A stretch of DNA of 23,914 nt from VGRW01 sp031396695 (GCA_031396695.1 JANNLG010000228.1:1-23914); one strand, 5' to 3'; shown: positions 6,731-15,689, counted from the first letter of the stretch. Translations and numbers: made by a program. Notes: generated by a model not told the origin, from the letters alone.

Positions 6731-8956
6731 TCAGGCTTCGGGATTGGGCGTGCGATCGTCATCCCTTTCACCGGTCGTGTACGGCGACGCCATGTAGCTC
6801 GGGTAGTGCAGGCTCGAGTTCGGATCGACCTGATTGAAGACCACGCCGAGCACGCGCGCGCCGGCGCGCTGCAGGTCGTCGCGAATGTGGCGCAGCGCGT
6901 GGCGGTCGACGCTGCCCGGCTTGTGCACGATCAGCGTGCCATCGGCGTCGGCGGCGAGCAGCAGCGCGTCCGGTACGGACAGCAGCACTGCGGAGTCGAG
7001 CATGATCAGGTCGTACTCGTTGCGCAGATCGGCGATCAGCTGCGCGAACGCGGTCGACGCGAGCAGCTCGGACGGATTCTCGGGGATCGCTCCGGCGGGG
7101 ATCAGGTCGAACTCCATCCCCTGCGGACGCACCACCGAATCCTCGACCCGCGCCCTGCCCTGCAGGATCTCGGACAGACCGGGAGAGGGGAGCAAGCGGA
7201 ACACGCGGTGCACGCGCGGCCGGCGCATGTCGGCGTCGACCAGCACGACCTTGCGGCCCATGCGGCCGAACGCGCCCGCGAGATTCACGCTGGTGGTCGT
7301 CTTGCCCTCGCCCGCGATCGCGCTCGTGACGAGCAGGCAGCGCAGCTTGGCCGCGCGCATCGTGAAGAGCAAAGACGTGCGCACATTGCGATAGCTCTCG
7401 CCCGCGGGCGAGCCAGGCGCGTCGACGGCCTGCCGCTCGGGCGGAGCCTTTCGGCCTTCGACCCGCGGGATCATGCCGAGCGACGAGGTACCGAGCAGCG
7501 CCGCGATCGCCACCGGGTCGCGCAAGCGCCGGTCGATCAGCTCGAGCCCCACGGCCAGTCCGAAGCCGAGGCCGAGCGCGAGCACGAAGCCCGCGGCCAG
7601 ATACTTCCTGCGGTTCGGACCCGACGGTATGGTCGGCGCGACCGCGTAGTCGAGCACCTCGGCGCGGACCTCTTTGGTCGCGGCGCTGAGCAGCGTCTCG
7701 TTCCGGCGCGTCATCAGCACTTCGAGGATCTGCTTGTCGATCGCGACCTCGTTCGCGAGCCGGCGATAGCGGCTCACGGCTTCGGCCTTCGGCCCGACCG
7801 CGGTGGACGAGAGCAGTTCCGTGCGCGACTGCTCGAGCACCTTCACGCGCGCTTGCTCTTGCGACCGCTCGGAGAGCAAGCGCTGGTACTCGGTCTCTTC
7901 GCTCTCGGAGAGCGGCTGGTAGTTGCGGCTCGGATCCGCACCGAGTCGAGCCGAGAGCTCCGCGACCACGCCTTGCAGGCGGCGCACTTCGGGGTGGGTG
8001 GGCGTGAAGCGAAGCCGCGCGGCATCGAGGCCCGCGACCGCGACTTCGTACTGCTCGCGCAAGCTCGCGGAGGCCACGTCCCCCTGTGCGTCGGTGGTCG
8101 GCTTCGCCGCGCGCGGTCGCAGCGCCGCCAGGCGCTCTTCGGCGGACAGAAGGTTGATGCGGGCGAGCTGCAGCTCCGACTCCACCGACTCGAGCTGGCC
8201 GCCCGACGTGGATTCGCCGCTCGCCTCGAGCGCCGAGAGCGGAAGATTGTTGGTCGAGACGATCTCGCTGAGCGTCTGCTCCTTGCGCACGGCTTGTTCG
8301 CGCATCTCGTAGACCTGCTGGTTCAGCCACGCCACCGCGCGGCGCGACGCCTCCTCGCGCTGCTCGGCTTCGTACTTCACGTAGGCATCGGCCACCGCGT
8401 TGGCAATGAAGGTCGCACCGCCGGGCGTGCTGCCGGACGCGGTGATCTTGAGGTACGTGCCGCCGCCGCTGATCGTGGCGACGATCATTCGCGAAAGCAG
8501 TTCGACGCGCTGCGCGCGATCCTGATCCGCGCTGAGCGCCTCTCGCTCGCGTCCGATCGCGGAGCGCGCGAGATCGAGAAAGCCCTTCTTCGTCTCCGCA
8601 CTCTGCGGGAGCTGATCCACCACGCGACCGAGCACCGCGTTCGAGTACACCAGCGTGATCAGCGCGTCCTCGCTGTTGGCTCGTCCCTGGTTGCGCGGAT
8701 CGCCGCCCGCCCCGGGCATGAAGTCCGCGCCGAACTCCATCACCTTGGGTGGAGTCCGGATCACGACCGTGGCCGTCGCTTCGAAGTACGGCGACATCAG
8801 GAAGGGAACGATGCTCGCCGGCAGCAAGAGCGGAATCGTGACCAGCAAGATGATGAGCCTGCGGCGGCGCAGGAAATCGAGAATCACTCGGGGATCGAAC
8901 TCACCCCCGGCGGGCGCCTCGCTCCAGCCGTCGCGATCGCCACCGTCAGGTCTCAT
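6731..8956 (-). CDS. Wzc-like chain-length determinant / tyrosine autokinase
   Basis: Inner-membrane polysaccharide copolymerase fused to a bacterial tyrosine kinase (BY-kinase), controlling EPS chain length and export with the Wza-like channel. It is 741 residues. The order is TM1 (LIILLVTIPLLLPASIVPF), a Wzz/GNVR periplasmic region rich in coiled coil with a GNVR-like segment, TM2 (LAAGFVLALGLGFGLAVGLELI), and the cytoplasmic kinase. The kinase has Walker A GEGKTTTS (K552), Walker A' VDADMRRPR and Walker B LIMLDSA. The tail carries a small tyrosine cluster (LHYPSYMASPYTTG). ATG 8956 is chosen because GGAGAG lies 7 nt upstream; a GTG at 8992 would add 12 residues. It is the first gene of the EPS operon, divergent from the exosortase. 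Confidence 0.94.
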   Translation of the reverse strand: MRPDGGDRDGWSEAPAGGEFDPRVILDFLRRRRLIILLVTIPLLLPASIVPFLMSPYFEATATVVIRTPPKVMEFGADFMPGAGGDPRNQGRANSEDALITLVYSNAVLGRVVDQLPQSAETKKGFLDLARSAIGREREALSADQDRAQRVELLSRMIVATISGGGTYLKITASGSTPGGATFIANAVADAYVKYEAEQREEASRRAVAWLNQQVYEMREQAVRKEQTLSEIVSTNNLPLSALEASGESTSGGQLESVESELQLARINLLSAEERLAALRPRAAKPTTDAQGDVASASLREQYEVAVAGLDAARLRFTPTHPEVRRLQGVVAELSARLGADPSRNYQPLSESEETEYQRLLSERSQEQARVKVLEQSRTELLSSTAVGPKAEAVSRYRRLANEVAIDKQILEVLMTRRNETLLSAATKEVRAEVLDYAVAPTIPSGPNRRKYLAAGFVLALGLGFGLAVGLELIDRRLRDPVAIAALLGTSSLGMIPRVEGRKAPPERQAVDAPGSPAGESYRNVRTSLLFTMRAAKLRCLLVTSAIAGEGKTTTSVNLAGAFGRMGRKVVLVDADMRRPRVHRVFRLLPSPGLSEILQGRARVEDSVVRPQGMEFDLIPAGAIPENPSELLASTAFAQLIADLRNEYDLIMLDSAVLLSVPDALLLAADADGTLIVHKPGSVDRHALRHIRDDLQRAGARVLGVVFNQVDPNSSLHYPSYMASPYTTGERDDDRTPNPEA

Positions 8957-9191
8957 CCGGTCGCTCTCCACAGTCCAACGCGCAGGATCCACTGCTCATG
9001 GCTCGTGTGGCCCTACGTTAGCAATGACCGTGCCCTCGCGAAAATCCGCCGCGCACAGAACATCGCGCAGGTTGCAAGGAAGCGCGCCTCCATTTTGTGA
9101 ACCCGCGGCGGCGACCCTCCACATCGAGCCGCCAAGCGCCGATCTCTGGGATACCTTCCAGCCCCCCCGCGAACCCCGCTTCGGAGACTTG
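8957..9191. promoter_or_regulatory. Divergent intergenic region, EPS operon / exosortase
   Basis: 235 bp between two outward-reading transcription units. It must contain promoters for both the Wzc-like operon (minus) and exosortase-epsI (plus), which suggests shared control. It is locally less GC-rich near 9017-9097 (for example ATTTTGTGAA). No convincing sigma-70 or sigma-54 pair could be assigned by eye. A 6-bp inverted repeat GGCGGC...GCCGCC lies near 9107-9133. A good ribosome-binding site (GGAG, 5 nt spacing) precedes the exosortase ATG. Confidence 0.45.
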
Positions 9192-10049
9192 ATGAACACG
9201 AGCCGAGCGCTCGACACGAGCCTCGCCGGCCCGGCGCCCGGCTTCGAGTTCGGGTTGCGCGTGGCTTGCCTGCTGGCGAGCCTGCTTGCCTCGCTGCCGT
9301 CGCTCCAGCTGCTCTCCTACGTGTGGATGAGGTCCGACTATCTCGCCCACGGCTACCTGATTCCGGTCACCTCGGCGGGGCTGATCTGGCTGCGCCGCGA
9401 TCAGGTACGGGCCAGTTTGCAGAGCGCGGACAGCCCCGCCTTCGGGCCGTGGCTGGTGCTCGCCGCCGCGCTGTTCCAGGCCGGCGCGCTGCTCGCCGAG
9501 GCCGGCACCTTCGCGGGCATCGGGGTGGTGGCGACGATCGCAGCGACCGTCTACGCCGTCGGCGGCCGGCCGCTCTCGTCCACGCTCGCCGTGCCGGTGG
9601 GCTTCCTGCTGCTGATGGTCCCGCCGCCGGTGTTCCTTCAGGACCAGCTCTTGTTCGGCCTGAAAGAAGTCGTGATTCACGTCTCGGTCGGACTGCTGCA
9701 GGCGTTCGGCTACTCGATCGCCGCCACCGGAAACCGGATCTTCGTGCCCGGCCACGAGCTGTTCGTCGCCAACGCGTGCAGCGGACTGACCTCGATCGTC
9801 ACGCTGCTGCCGCTCGGCGTGGTGGTCGCGTATCTGCTCTCGCACGGCGTGTGGCGGCGGCTGGTGCTGGTGGGCAGCATCGTGCCGATCGCGGTGCTGG
9901 GAAACACGCTGCGCGTGATCATCACCGTCGTGCTGGTCTCGTGGGGCGGTACGGCCTACGCCGAGGGATTGCTGCACGAGAGCTTCGGCCTGGCGACGTT
10001 CGTGAGCGGCACGATCGTGATGGTGACGCTCGCGCGAGTGCTTCGGTGA
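9192..10049 (+). CDS. Exosortase family transpeptidase
   Basis: Polytopic inner-membrane cysteine protease/transpeptidase of the exosortase (EpsH) family, 285 residues, about eight hydrophobic segments. Exosortases process PEP-CTERM-type sorting signals and are usually found beside EPS genes. The family triad is visible: Cys196 in NACSGLTS, Arg241 in LGNTLRV and His262 in LLHESFG. The N-terminal SDYLAHGYLIP motif is also typical. The frame is open further upstream, but ATG 9192 has GGAG at 5 nt and matches the family N-terminus. Its stop overlaps the GTG of epsI. No protein with a recognisable PEP-CTERM tail is encoded in the window, so its substrates lie elsewhere. The exosortase subtype was not determined. 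Confidence 0.93.
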   Translation: MNTSRALDTSLAGPAPGFEFGLRVACLLASLLASLPSLQLLSYVWMRSDYLAHGYLIPVTSAGLIWLRRDQVRASLQSADSPAFGPWLVLAAALFQAGALLAEAGTFAGIGVVATIAATVYAVGGRPLSSTLAVPVGFLLLMVPPPVFLQDQLLFGLKEVVIHVSVGLLQAFGYSIAATGNRIFVPGHELFVANACSGLTSIVTLLPLGVVVAYLLSHGVWRRLVLVGSIVPIAVLGNTLRVIITVVLVSWGGTAYAEGLLHESFGLATFVSGTIVMVTLARVLR

Positions 10050-10708
10050 CGCGGCTGCGGCTCGCGCTCGTGCTCGCGTTTGTATCGCTGCCGCTCGTCG
10101 CCGCGCGCGTCGTCGATCTGCGCGCGCTGACGCCGCACGCGTACGACGCCCGCGCGCTGCCCTCCGAGCTCGGCGCGCATCGGCTACTTCGCGAGCAGCC
10201 GCTCGACGCGGAAGTCGTCTCCATGCTCGAGCCCGAGTCGTACTCGATGCGGCTCTACGCCGACGATCGGGACTCCGCGGTCTGGGTCTACTTCGCGATC
10301 TATTCCGGCACCGATTCGACGGGCGCCCACGATCCCGCGGTCTGCTACCCGGCGCAGGGCTGGGACGCGAGCGCGCCCGAAGAGCGCGCAATCGAGCTGC
10401 CCGGCGGTGAACAGATGGCCGTTCGAGCGATGGGCGCGACGCTCGGTGGCAAGGAGGAGCGGGTCCTCTACTGGTTCCAGCCCGCGGCCCGCTGGCCCGT
10501 CTTCACGCCGCGCGAGCAGCTGCAGCGCATCCTGGACGGGTTTGCCGGACATTCGCAGTACGGATTCGTACGTCTGTCGACGCAGGTCACGGGTCCCACG
10601 GCCGAGGACCGCACGCGCGCCGATGCCGTGCTCACCGAGCTGGCCGTCACGCTCGCGCCGTCGGTGAGGCAGGCCGTCGCGGGAGTGCCGGCACCGGCGC
10701 AGCGCTGA
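10046..10708 (+). CDS. epsI: EpsI family exosortase-associated protein (DUF3485)
   Basis: 220-residue protein of the EpsI family, found fused to or beside exosortases and needed for EPS production in some bacteria; its biochemical role is not established. One N-terminal membrane segment (LRLALVLAFVSLPLVAARVV) anchors a periplasmic domain. The family signature stretches are seen: HDPAVCYPAQGWDAS and LYWFQ. The start is GTG 10046, whose last bases overlap the exosortase stop (GTGA), so the two are translationally coupled. The gene ends 268 bp before the NRPS start on the same strand. Confidence 0.9.
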   Translation: MTRLRLALVLAFVSLPLVAARVVDLRALTPHAYDARALPSELGAHRLLREQPLDAEVVSMLEPESYSMRLYADDRDSAVWVYFAIYSGTDSTGAHDPAVCYPAQGWDASAPEERAIELPGGEQMAVRAMGATLGGKEERVLYWFQPAARWPVFTPREQLQRILDGFAGHSQYGFVRLSTQVTGPTAEDRTRADAVLTELAVTLAPSVRQAVAGVPAPAQR

Positions 10709-10976
10709 TGGGAACCGCGCGCGGCGGTTGCCGGGAAACGCAGGACGGGTGCAAGATTGTCCGCGCGCAGTTCGCGCGAAGCGAGGCCCCCGAAAGCCCT
10801 GAACCGAATCGGGAATCTCCGCGAGCCCGCGCGGGCCGGAAGTGCTTGGGGTTCCCGGATCTCGAGTCGGGCAGCGGAGTTGCAAGCAGAGCCCGGGGTC
10901 GGGACGGCGAGAACGGTCAAGGCTGGCCGTACCGGGAACGAATAGTCATGCGGGAATCAGCGGCGGTGGACTCGGT
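10709..10976. promoter_or_regulatory. Intergenic region upstream of the NRPS/PKS operon
   Basis: 268 bp between epsI and the NRPS on the same strand. This is the longest non-coding stretch in the window and the likely place for the operon promoter. A hairpin AACCGC-GCGCG-GCGGTT (10713-10729) follows epsI but lacks a T tract. The hexamer CGGGAA occurs four times (10732, 10810, 10933, 10951), two of them as CGGGAATC, and once inverted as TTCCCG (10852). It is a candidate operator family or chance in GC-rich DNA. GGTGGA at 10965-10970 is a plausible ribosome-binding site for ATG 10977. No clear -35/-10 was seen. Confidence 0.4.
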
Positions 10977-13900
10977 ATGAAGCTCGACGGACGTTTTCGC
11001 TGCTATCTGGTCGGTTCGGAGTCGCTGCTCGTGCAGTGCGCCGAGATCCTCCTGGAGCGCGGTCACGAGATTCGCGGGGTGGCCAGCCACGAGCCGGCGA
11101 TCACCGCCTGGGCGCACGGGCGCGGCATTCCCACGCTCGATCCCGAGGGCGACCTGGCGGAGCGTCTGGCGGGCGATTTCGAGTACCTGTTCAGCATCAC
11201 CAACCTGCGCGTGCTGCCCGACGCCGTTCTGCGTCGCCCGCTGCGCGCCGCGATCAACTTCCACGACGGCCCGCTGCCGCGCTATGCGGGTCTGTACACG
11301 CCCGCCTGGGCGCTGATCGAGCGCGAGCCCCGCTACGGGATCAGCTGGCACGTGATGAAGGCGGCGGTCGACGAAGGCGAGCTGCTCGCGCAGCGCTTCT
11401 TCGACGTCGCGCCCGGCGAAACTTCGCTCACCATCAACACCAAGTGCTACGAAGCGGCGATCGAGAGCTTCGGTCCGCTGTGCGACGCGCTCGCGTCGGG
11501 CAGCGCAACGCCGCTGGCGCAGGACCTCCGCCAGAAGTCGTACTTCGGAAAGTGGCAGCGACCGGCCGCGGCCTGCGCGCTCGACTTCACGAAGCCCGCG
11601 GTCGAGCTCGAAGCGCTCGTGCGCGCGCTCGACTTCGGCCGCTACGAGAATCCGCTCGGGACGCCCAAGCTTCAGCAGCGCGGGCGGGTGTTCGCGATCG
11701 GCAGCGCGCAGGTCGAGGACGCGAGCGGGAACGCCGCACCGGGCACGCTGCTCGCGATCGACGCCGACGCGCTCGTGGTCGCGACCGGAGCGGGAGCGTT
11801 GCGCCTGGCGGATTTCTCCGAGCCGCGCGGCAAGCGCATCGCGGCCGGTGAGCTCGTGAATGCGCTCGGTCTCGCGCCGGGCGCGCGTCTCGAAGGAGTC
11901 GGCGGCGAGCTGGCCGAGCGACTCACGGCCCTGAACACCGCGCTGGTTCGCGCGGAAGCGTTCTGGATGCGGCGACTCGCAACGCTGGACCCGCTCGAGC
12001 CGCCGTATCTGCGCGCGACGCCGGCGACGGCGAGCGGCGCGGATTGGCGCGAGCTCGCGCTCGAGCTGCCCGCGGAGTTTGCCTCGCACAATCCGAGTGG
12101 CGACGCGCTGCTCGCCGGCATCGTGACTTGGCTGGCGCGCCTGACGGGGCGGAGCGAGTTCGACGTCGCCTTCCGCGACGACGCATTGCGCGCGCAGATC
12201 TCGGGGCTCGAGTCGTTCGCCGCCGACGCGGTCCCCCTGCGCATCGCGCTGGACGAAGCGAGCACGACCGGCGCCGCGCTCGCGAGCGCGAGCGACGCGA
12301 TCGCGCGCACGCGCAAGCGCGGCACGTTCCTGCACGACGCGATCGCGCGCTCTCCGCGCCTGCGCTCCGTTTCCGAGCTCGTCGCCGGCGGCTTGCTGCC
12401 GGTGCTGGTCGAGATTCGCGGCGACGCCGGTGCCCTCGCGCAGCCGCCGGGCACGCTGCTCGCGCTGCACGCCTCTCCCGACGGCCGCAGCGCACGCCTC
12501 GGCTACGACGCGCGCGCGCTCGACGACGACGCCGCGCGCACCCTGGTCGCGCAGTGCGAGAACTTCCTGCGCGAAGCGGCCGGCTCGCCCGAGCGGCCGT
12601 TCGCGAAGCTGCCCCTGCTCGCAGCCGCCGAGCGCGCGCGCGTGCTCGAAACCTGGAACGCGACCGACGCGCCCTACCCGACCGATGTCTGCGTGCACAC
12701 GCTGTTCGAGCAGCAGGCGCTGCGCACCCCGCTGCAACCCGCCGCGAGCTTCGAGGGCGAGACGCTCTCGTACCGAGAGTTGAACGCGCGCGCGAACCGG
12801 CTGGCGGCGCACCTGCGCGGCCTGGGTGTCGGACCCGACCGGCTGGTAGGCATCTTCATCGAGCGTTCGCTGGAGATGCTGGTCGCGGTGCTGGCCGTGC
12901 ACAAGGCGGGCGGCGCCTACGTTCCGCTCGACCCCGCATATCCGCGCGACCGCATCGCCTTCATGCTCGAGGACTCGGGCGCGGGCGTGGTGCTGACACA
13001 GGAGCGGATCACCGCCGAGCTGCCTGCTTCGAACGCGCGCGTGCTTTGCGTCGACACGGACTGGCCCGAGATCGCCGCGCACGACGACCGCGACGTCGCG
13101 GGTGGCGCCGGTCCCGCGAACCTCGCCTACGTGATCTACACCTCCGGCTCGACCGGCCGCCCCAAGGGCGTGATGGTCGAGCACCGCAACGTCGTGAACT
13201 TCTTCGCGGGCATGGACGCGCTGATCCCGCACGAGCCGCCCGGCGTGTGGCTCGCGGTCACGAGCCTGTCGTTCGACATCTCGGTACTCGAGCTCTTGTG
13301 GACGCTCGCGCGCGGCTTCGAGGTCGTGATCCACGCCGATCGCGAGCGCACCTCCGCAGCCGCGCCGCTGCGCGCGGCCGGCCCGCTGCGCAAGCTCGAC
13401 TTCGGCCTGTTCCTGTGGGGCAGCGACGACGCGGCCGGCGCCGACAAGTACCGGCTCATGCTCGAGTGCGCCCGTTACGCCGACCGCCACGGCTTCACGT
13501 TCGTCTCGACGCCGGAGCGCCACTTTCACGCCTTCGGCGGACCGTTCCCGAACCCGTCCGTGACCAGCGCCGCGATCGCCGCCGTGACCGAGCACGTGCA
13601 GATCCGCGCGGGCAGCTGCGTGCTGCCGCTGCACCATCCGATCCGCGTCGCCGAGGAGTGGGCGGTCGTCGACAATCTCTCCAACGGGCGCGTGGCGATC
13701 TCGTTCGCGGCCGGCTGGCAGCCGAACGACTTCGTGATTCGCGCCGACGGCTTCGCCGACGCCAAGGGCAAGATGTTCCGCTCGATCGACACCGTTCAGC
13801 GTCTCTGGCGCGGCGAAGCGATCGAGTTCGCGAATCCGCTCGGCCAGCTCGTGCCCACGCGCACGCTGCCGCGCCCGGTGCAGGCGGAGCTGCCCACCTG

Positions 13901-15689
13901 GGTGACGACCGCGGGCAACGCCGAGACGTACCGGCTGGCCGGAGAGTCGGGCGCGAACCTGCTCACGCACCTGCTCGGCCAGACCGTCGAAGAGGTCGGC
14001 GAGAAGGTGAAGGTGTACCGCGCCGCGCGCGCCGCCGCGGGCTTCGATCCCGAGACCGGCGTCGTCACGCTCATGCTGCACACCTACGTCGGCGAGAACG
14101 ACGAGGACGTGCGCGAGCTCGTGCGCGCGCCGATGAAGGAATACCTGTCGAGCTCCGTGAACCTGGTGAAGGGCTTCGCTTGGGCGTTCCCCGCGTTCAA
14201 GCGGCCCGGCGGCCCGAATGCGAAACCGGACGATGTCGACCTTTCGAGCCTGTCGCCCGAGGAGCTCGACGCGATCCTCGAGCACGCGTTCGAGCGCTAC
14301 TTCGAGACCAGCGGCCTGTTCGGGACGCCCGAGACCTGCGCCAAGATGGTCGAGCGCGTGCGCGGCGTGGGCGTCGACGAGATCGCCTGCCTGATCGACT
14401 ACGGCGTACCCACCCGGAACGTGCTCGCGAGCCTGGACGCGCTCGACCGGGTGCGCCGGCAGGCGAATCCGATCCCCGTCGACCCGACGCTCGCGACCGG
14501 CGACTTCTCGCTCGCGGCGCAGCTCGAGCACAAGGCCGTGACGCACATGCAGTGCACGCCGTCGATGGCGAAGATGATCGCCATGAACGCGGAGATGCGC
14601 GCGGGCCTCGCGCGCGTCCAGCACCTGTACGTCGGCGGCGAGGCGTTCCCGAGCTCGCTCGCGCGCGAGCTGGGCGGCATCGTGCGCGGCGACGTGACCA
14701 ACATGTACGGACCGACCGAGACCACCATCTGGTCGACCACGCACCGGTTGCAGGGCGCGGAAGAGGCGATCCCGATCGGCCGGCCGATCGCGAACACCCA
14801 GATCTACCTGCTCGACCGCCACCGCGAACCGGTTCCGGTCGGTCTCAGCGGCGAGCTGTACATCGGCGGCGACGGCGTGGTGCGCGGCTATCACCGCCGC
14901 GCCGAGCTGACCAGCGAGCGCTTCGTGCCGGATCCGTTCCGCAAGACGGCCGGCGCGCGCATGTACCGCACCGGCGACGTCGCGCGCTACCGCGCCGACG
15001 GCACGATCGAGTTTCTCGGCCGCGTCGATCAGCAGGTGAAGATCCGCGGCTATCGGATCGAGCTCGGCGAGATCGAGAGCGAGCTCGGCCGCCACTCAGG
15101 CGTCCAGGAATGCGTCGTGGTCGCGCGCGACGACGCCGGATCCGATCCGCGCCTGGTCGCGTACCTGGTGCCGAAGGGCGCCGCGCCCGCGATCGAAGAG
15201 CTGCGCGAACACCTGCGCGAGACGCTGCCGGAGTTCATGGTGCCGGCCCTGTTCGTGTCGCTCGCCGCTCTGCCGCTCACGCCGAACGGCAAGATCGATC
15301 GCAAGCGCCTGCCCGCGCCCGAGCAGAGCAAACCGCGCACGGCGGCGCAGTTCGTCGCGCCGCAGAACGCGCTCGAGGCCACGATCGCGGAGGTCTGGCG
15401 CACGGTGCTGAACCTCGAGACGGTCGGCGCCGAGGACAACTTCTTCGATCTCGGTGGTCACTCGCTGCTGGTCGTGCAGGTGCACCGCCAGCTGCGCGAG
15501 AAGCTGCCGCAGCCGCTCTCGCTGACCGACCTGTATCGCTTCCCGACCATCCGTTCGCTCGCCGAGTTCCTCGCCAGCGACGGCACGAACGAGCGGGTCG
15601 CCAAGAGTGTCGACCGCGCGGCCGCGCGCCGCGAGTCCCTGCAGCGGCGCACGCAGGCGCGCCGACGTCCGGGCAGCGGCGACGCATGA
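10977..15689 (+). CDS. NRPS: formyltransferase - truncated C - A(Gly) with inserted luciferase-like monooxygenase - PCP
   Basis: 1570-residue loading-type NRPS. Residues 1-~305 are a methionyl-tRNA-formyltransferase-like domain with the catalytic set N94, H96, D132 and an Fmt-C-like subdomain. Residues ~316-545 resemble the C-terminal half of a condensation domain without HHxxxDG. The adenylation domain starts near 558, with A3 YVIYTSGSTG at 718 and FDISVLELLW at 766. It is interrupted at ~806-1160 by an FMN-dependent luciferase-like monooxygenase of the MupA/Atu3671 type, then resumes with YGPTETTIW and K1439. The pocket residues (D767, I768, L771, Q1192, Y1218, G1220, M1243, I1251, W1252, K1439) read DILQYGMIWK, 8/10 with the glycine code DILQLGLIWK. 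The carrier Ser is S1496 in GGHSL. ATG 10977 is chosen by domain start and GGTGGA. Its TGA overlaps the PKS ATG. Inferred role: load and formylate glycine, perhaps oxidise it, and pass it to the PKS. Confidence 0.93.
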   Translation: MKLDGRFRCYLVGSESLLVQCAEILLERGHEIRGVASHEPAITAWAHGRGIPTLDPEGDLAERLAGDFEYLFSITNLRVLPDAVLRRPLRAAINFHDGPLPRYAGLYTPAWALIEREPRYGISWHVMKAAVDEGELLAQRFFDVAPGETSLTINTKCYEAAIESFGPLCDALASGSATPLAQDLRQKSYFGKWQRPAAACALDFTKPAVELEALVRALDFGRYENPLGTPKLQQRGRVFAIGSAQVEDASGNAAPGTLLAIDADALVVATGAGALRLADFSEPRGKRIAAGELVNALGLAPGARLEGVGGELAERLTALNTALVRAEAFWMRRLATLDPLEPPYLRATPATASGADWRELALELPAEFASHNPSGDALLAGIVTWLARLTGRSEFDVAFRDDALRAQISGLESFAADAVPLRIALDEASTTGAALASASDAIARTRKRGTFLHDAIARSPRLRSVSELVAGGLLPVLVEIRGDAGALAQPPGTLLALHASPDGRSARLGYDARALDDDAARTLVAQCENFLREAAGSPERPFAKLPLLAAAERARVLETWNATDAPYPTDVCVHTLFEQQALRTPLQPAASFEGETLSYRELNARANRLAAHLRGLGVGPDRLVGIFIERSLEMLVAVLAVHKAGGAYVPLDPAYPRDRIAFMLEDSGAGVVLTQERITAELPASNARVLCVDTDWPEIAAHDDRDVAGGAGPANLAYVIYTSGSTGRPKGVMVEHRNVVNFFAGMDALIPHEPPGVWLAVTSLSFDISVLELLWTLARGFEVVIHADRERTSAAAPLRAAGPLRKLDFGLFLWGSDDAAGADKYRLMLECARYADRHGFTFVSTPERHFHAFGGPFPNPSVTSAAIAAVTEHVQIRAGSCVLPLHHPIRVAEEWAVVDNLSNGRVAISFAAGWQPNDFVIRADGFADAKGKMFRSIDTVQRLWRGEAIEFANPLGQLVPTRTLPRPVQAELPTWVTTAGNAETYRLAGESGANLLTHLLGQTVEEVGEKVKVYRAARAAAGFDPETGVVTLMLHTYVGENDEDVRELVRAPMKEYLSSSVNLVKGFAWAFPAFKRPGGPNAKPDDVDLSSLSPEELDAILEHAFERYFETSGLFGTPETCAKMVERVRGVGVDEIACLIDYGVPTRNVLASLDALDRVRRQANPIPVDPTLATGDFSLAAQLEHKAVTHMQCTPSMAKMIAMNAEMRAGLARVQHLYVGGEAFPSSLARELGGIVRGDVTNMYGPTETTIWSTTHRLQGAEEAIPIGRPIANTQIYLLDRHREPVPVGLSGELYIGGDGVVRGYHRRAELTSERFVPDPFRKTAGARMYRTGDVARYRADGTIEFLGRVDQQVKIRGYRIELGEIESELGRHSGVQECVVVARDDAGSDPRLVAYLVPKGAAPAIEELREHLRETLPEFMVPALFVSLAALPLTPNGKIDRKRLPAPEQSKPRTAAQFVAPQNALEATIAEVWRTVLNLETVGAEDNFFDLGGHSLLVVQVHRQLREKLPQPLSLTDLYRFPTIRSLAEFLASDGTNERVAKSVDRAAARRESLQRRTQARRRPGSGDA

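Noticed and set aside
8655..9191. Longer exosortase N-terminus
   Set aside because: The upstream frame overlaps the Wzc-like gene antisense and lacks hydrophobic or family features; ATG 9192 has a good ribosome-binding site.
10713..10729. Rho-independent terminator after epsI
   Set aside because: A 6-bp stem with 5-nt loop is present but no T-run follows; in DNA this GC-rich such hairpins are frequent.
13392..14460. Luciferase-like monooxygenase as a separate gene or an assembly artefact
   Set aside because: The frame is continuous with adenylation motifs on both sides, no start or stop is present, and such inserts in A domains are known.
10917..15095. Very long open frame on the minus strand opposite the NRPS (about 1390 codons)
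   Set aside because: Translation is Arg/Ala/Val/His-rich low-complexity with no domain; it is the mirror of GC-rich codon usage in the NRPS. Similar antisense frames at 27-2048, 5870-9100, 16097-18031 and 20267-22147 were rejected for the same reason.
12044..15685. Upstream extension of the PKS frame through the NRPS gene
   Set aside because: The extension is Arg-rich shadow sequence of the NRPS in another frame; PKS homology begins just after ATG 15686.
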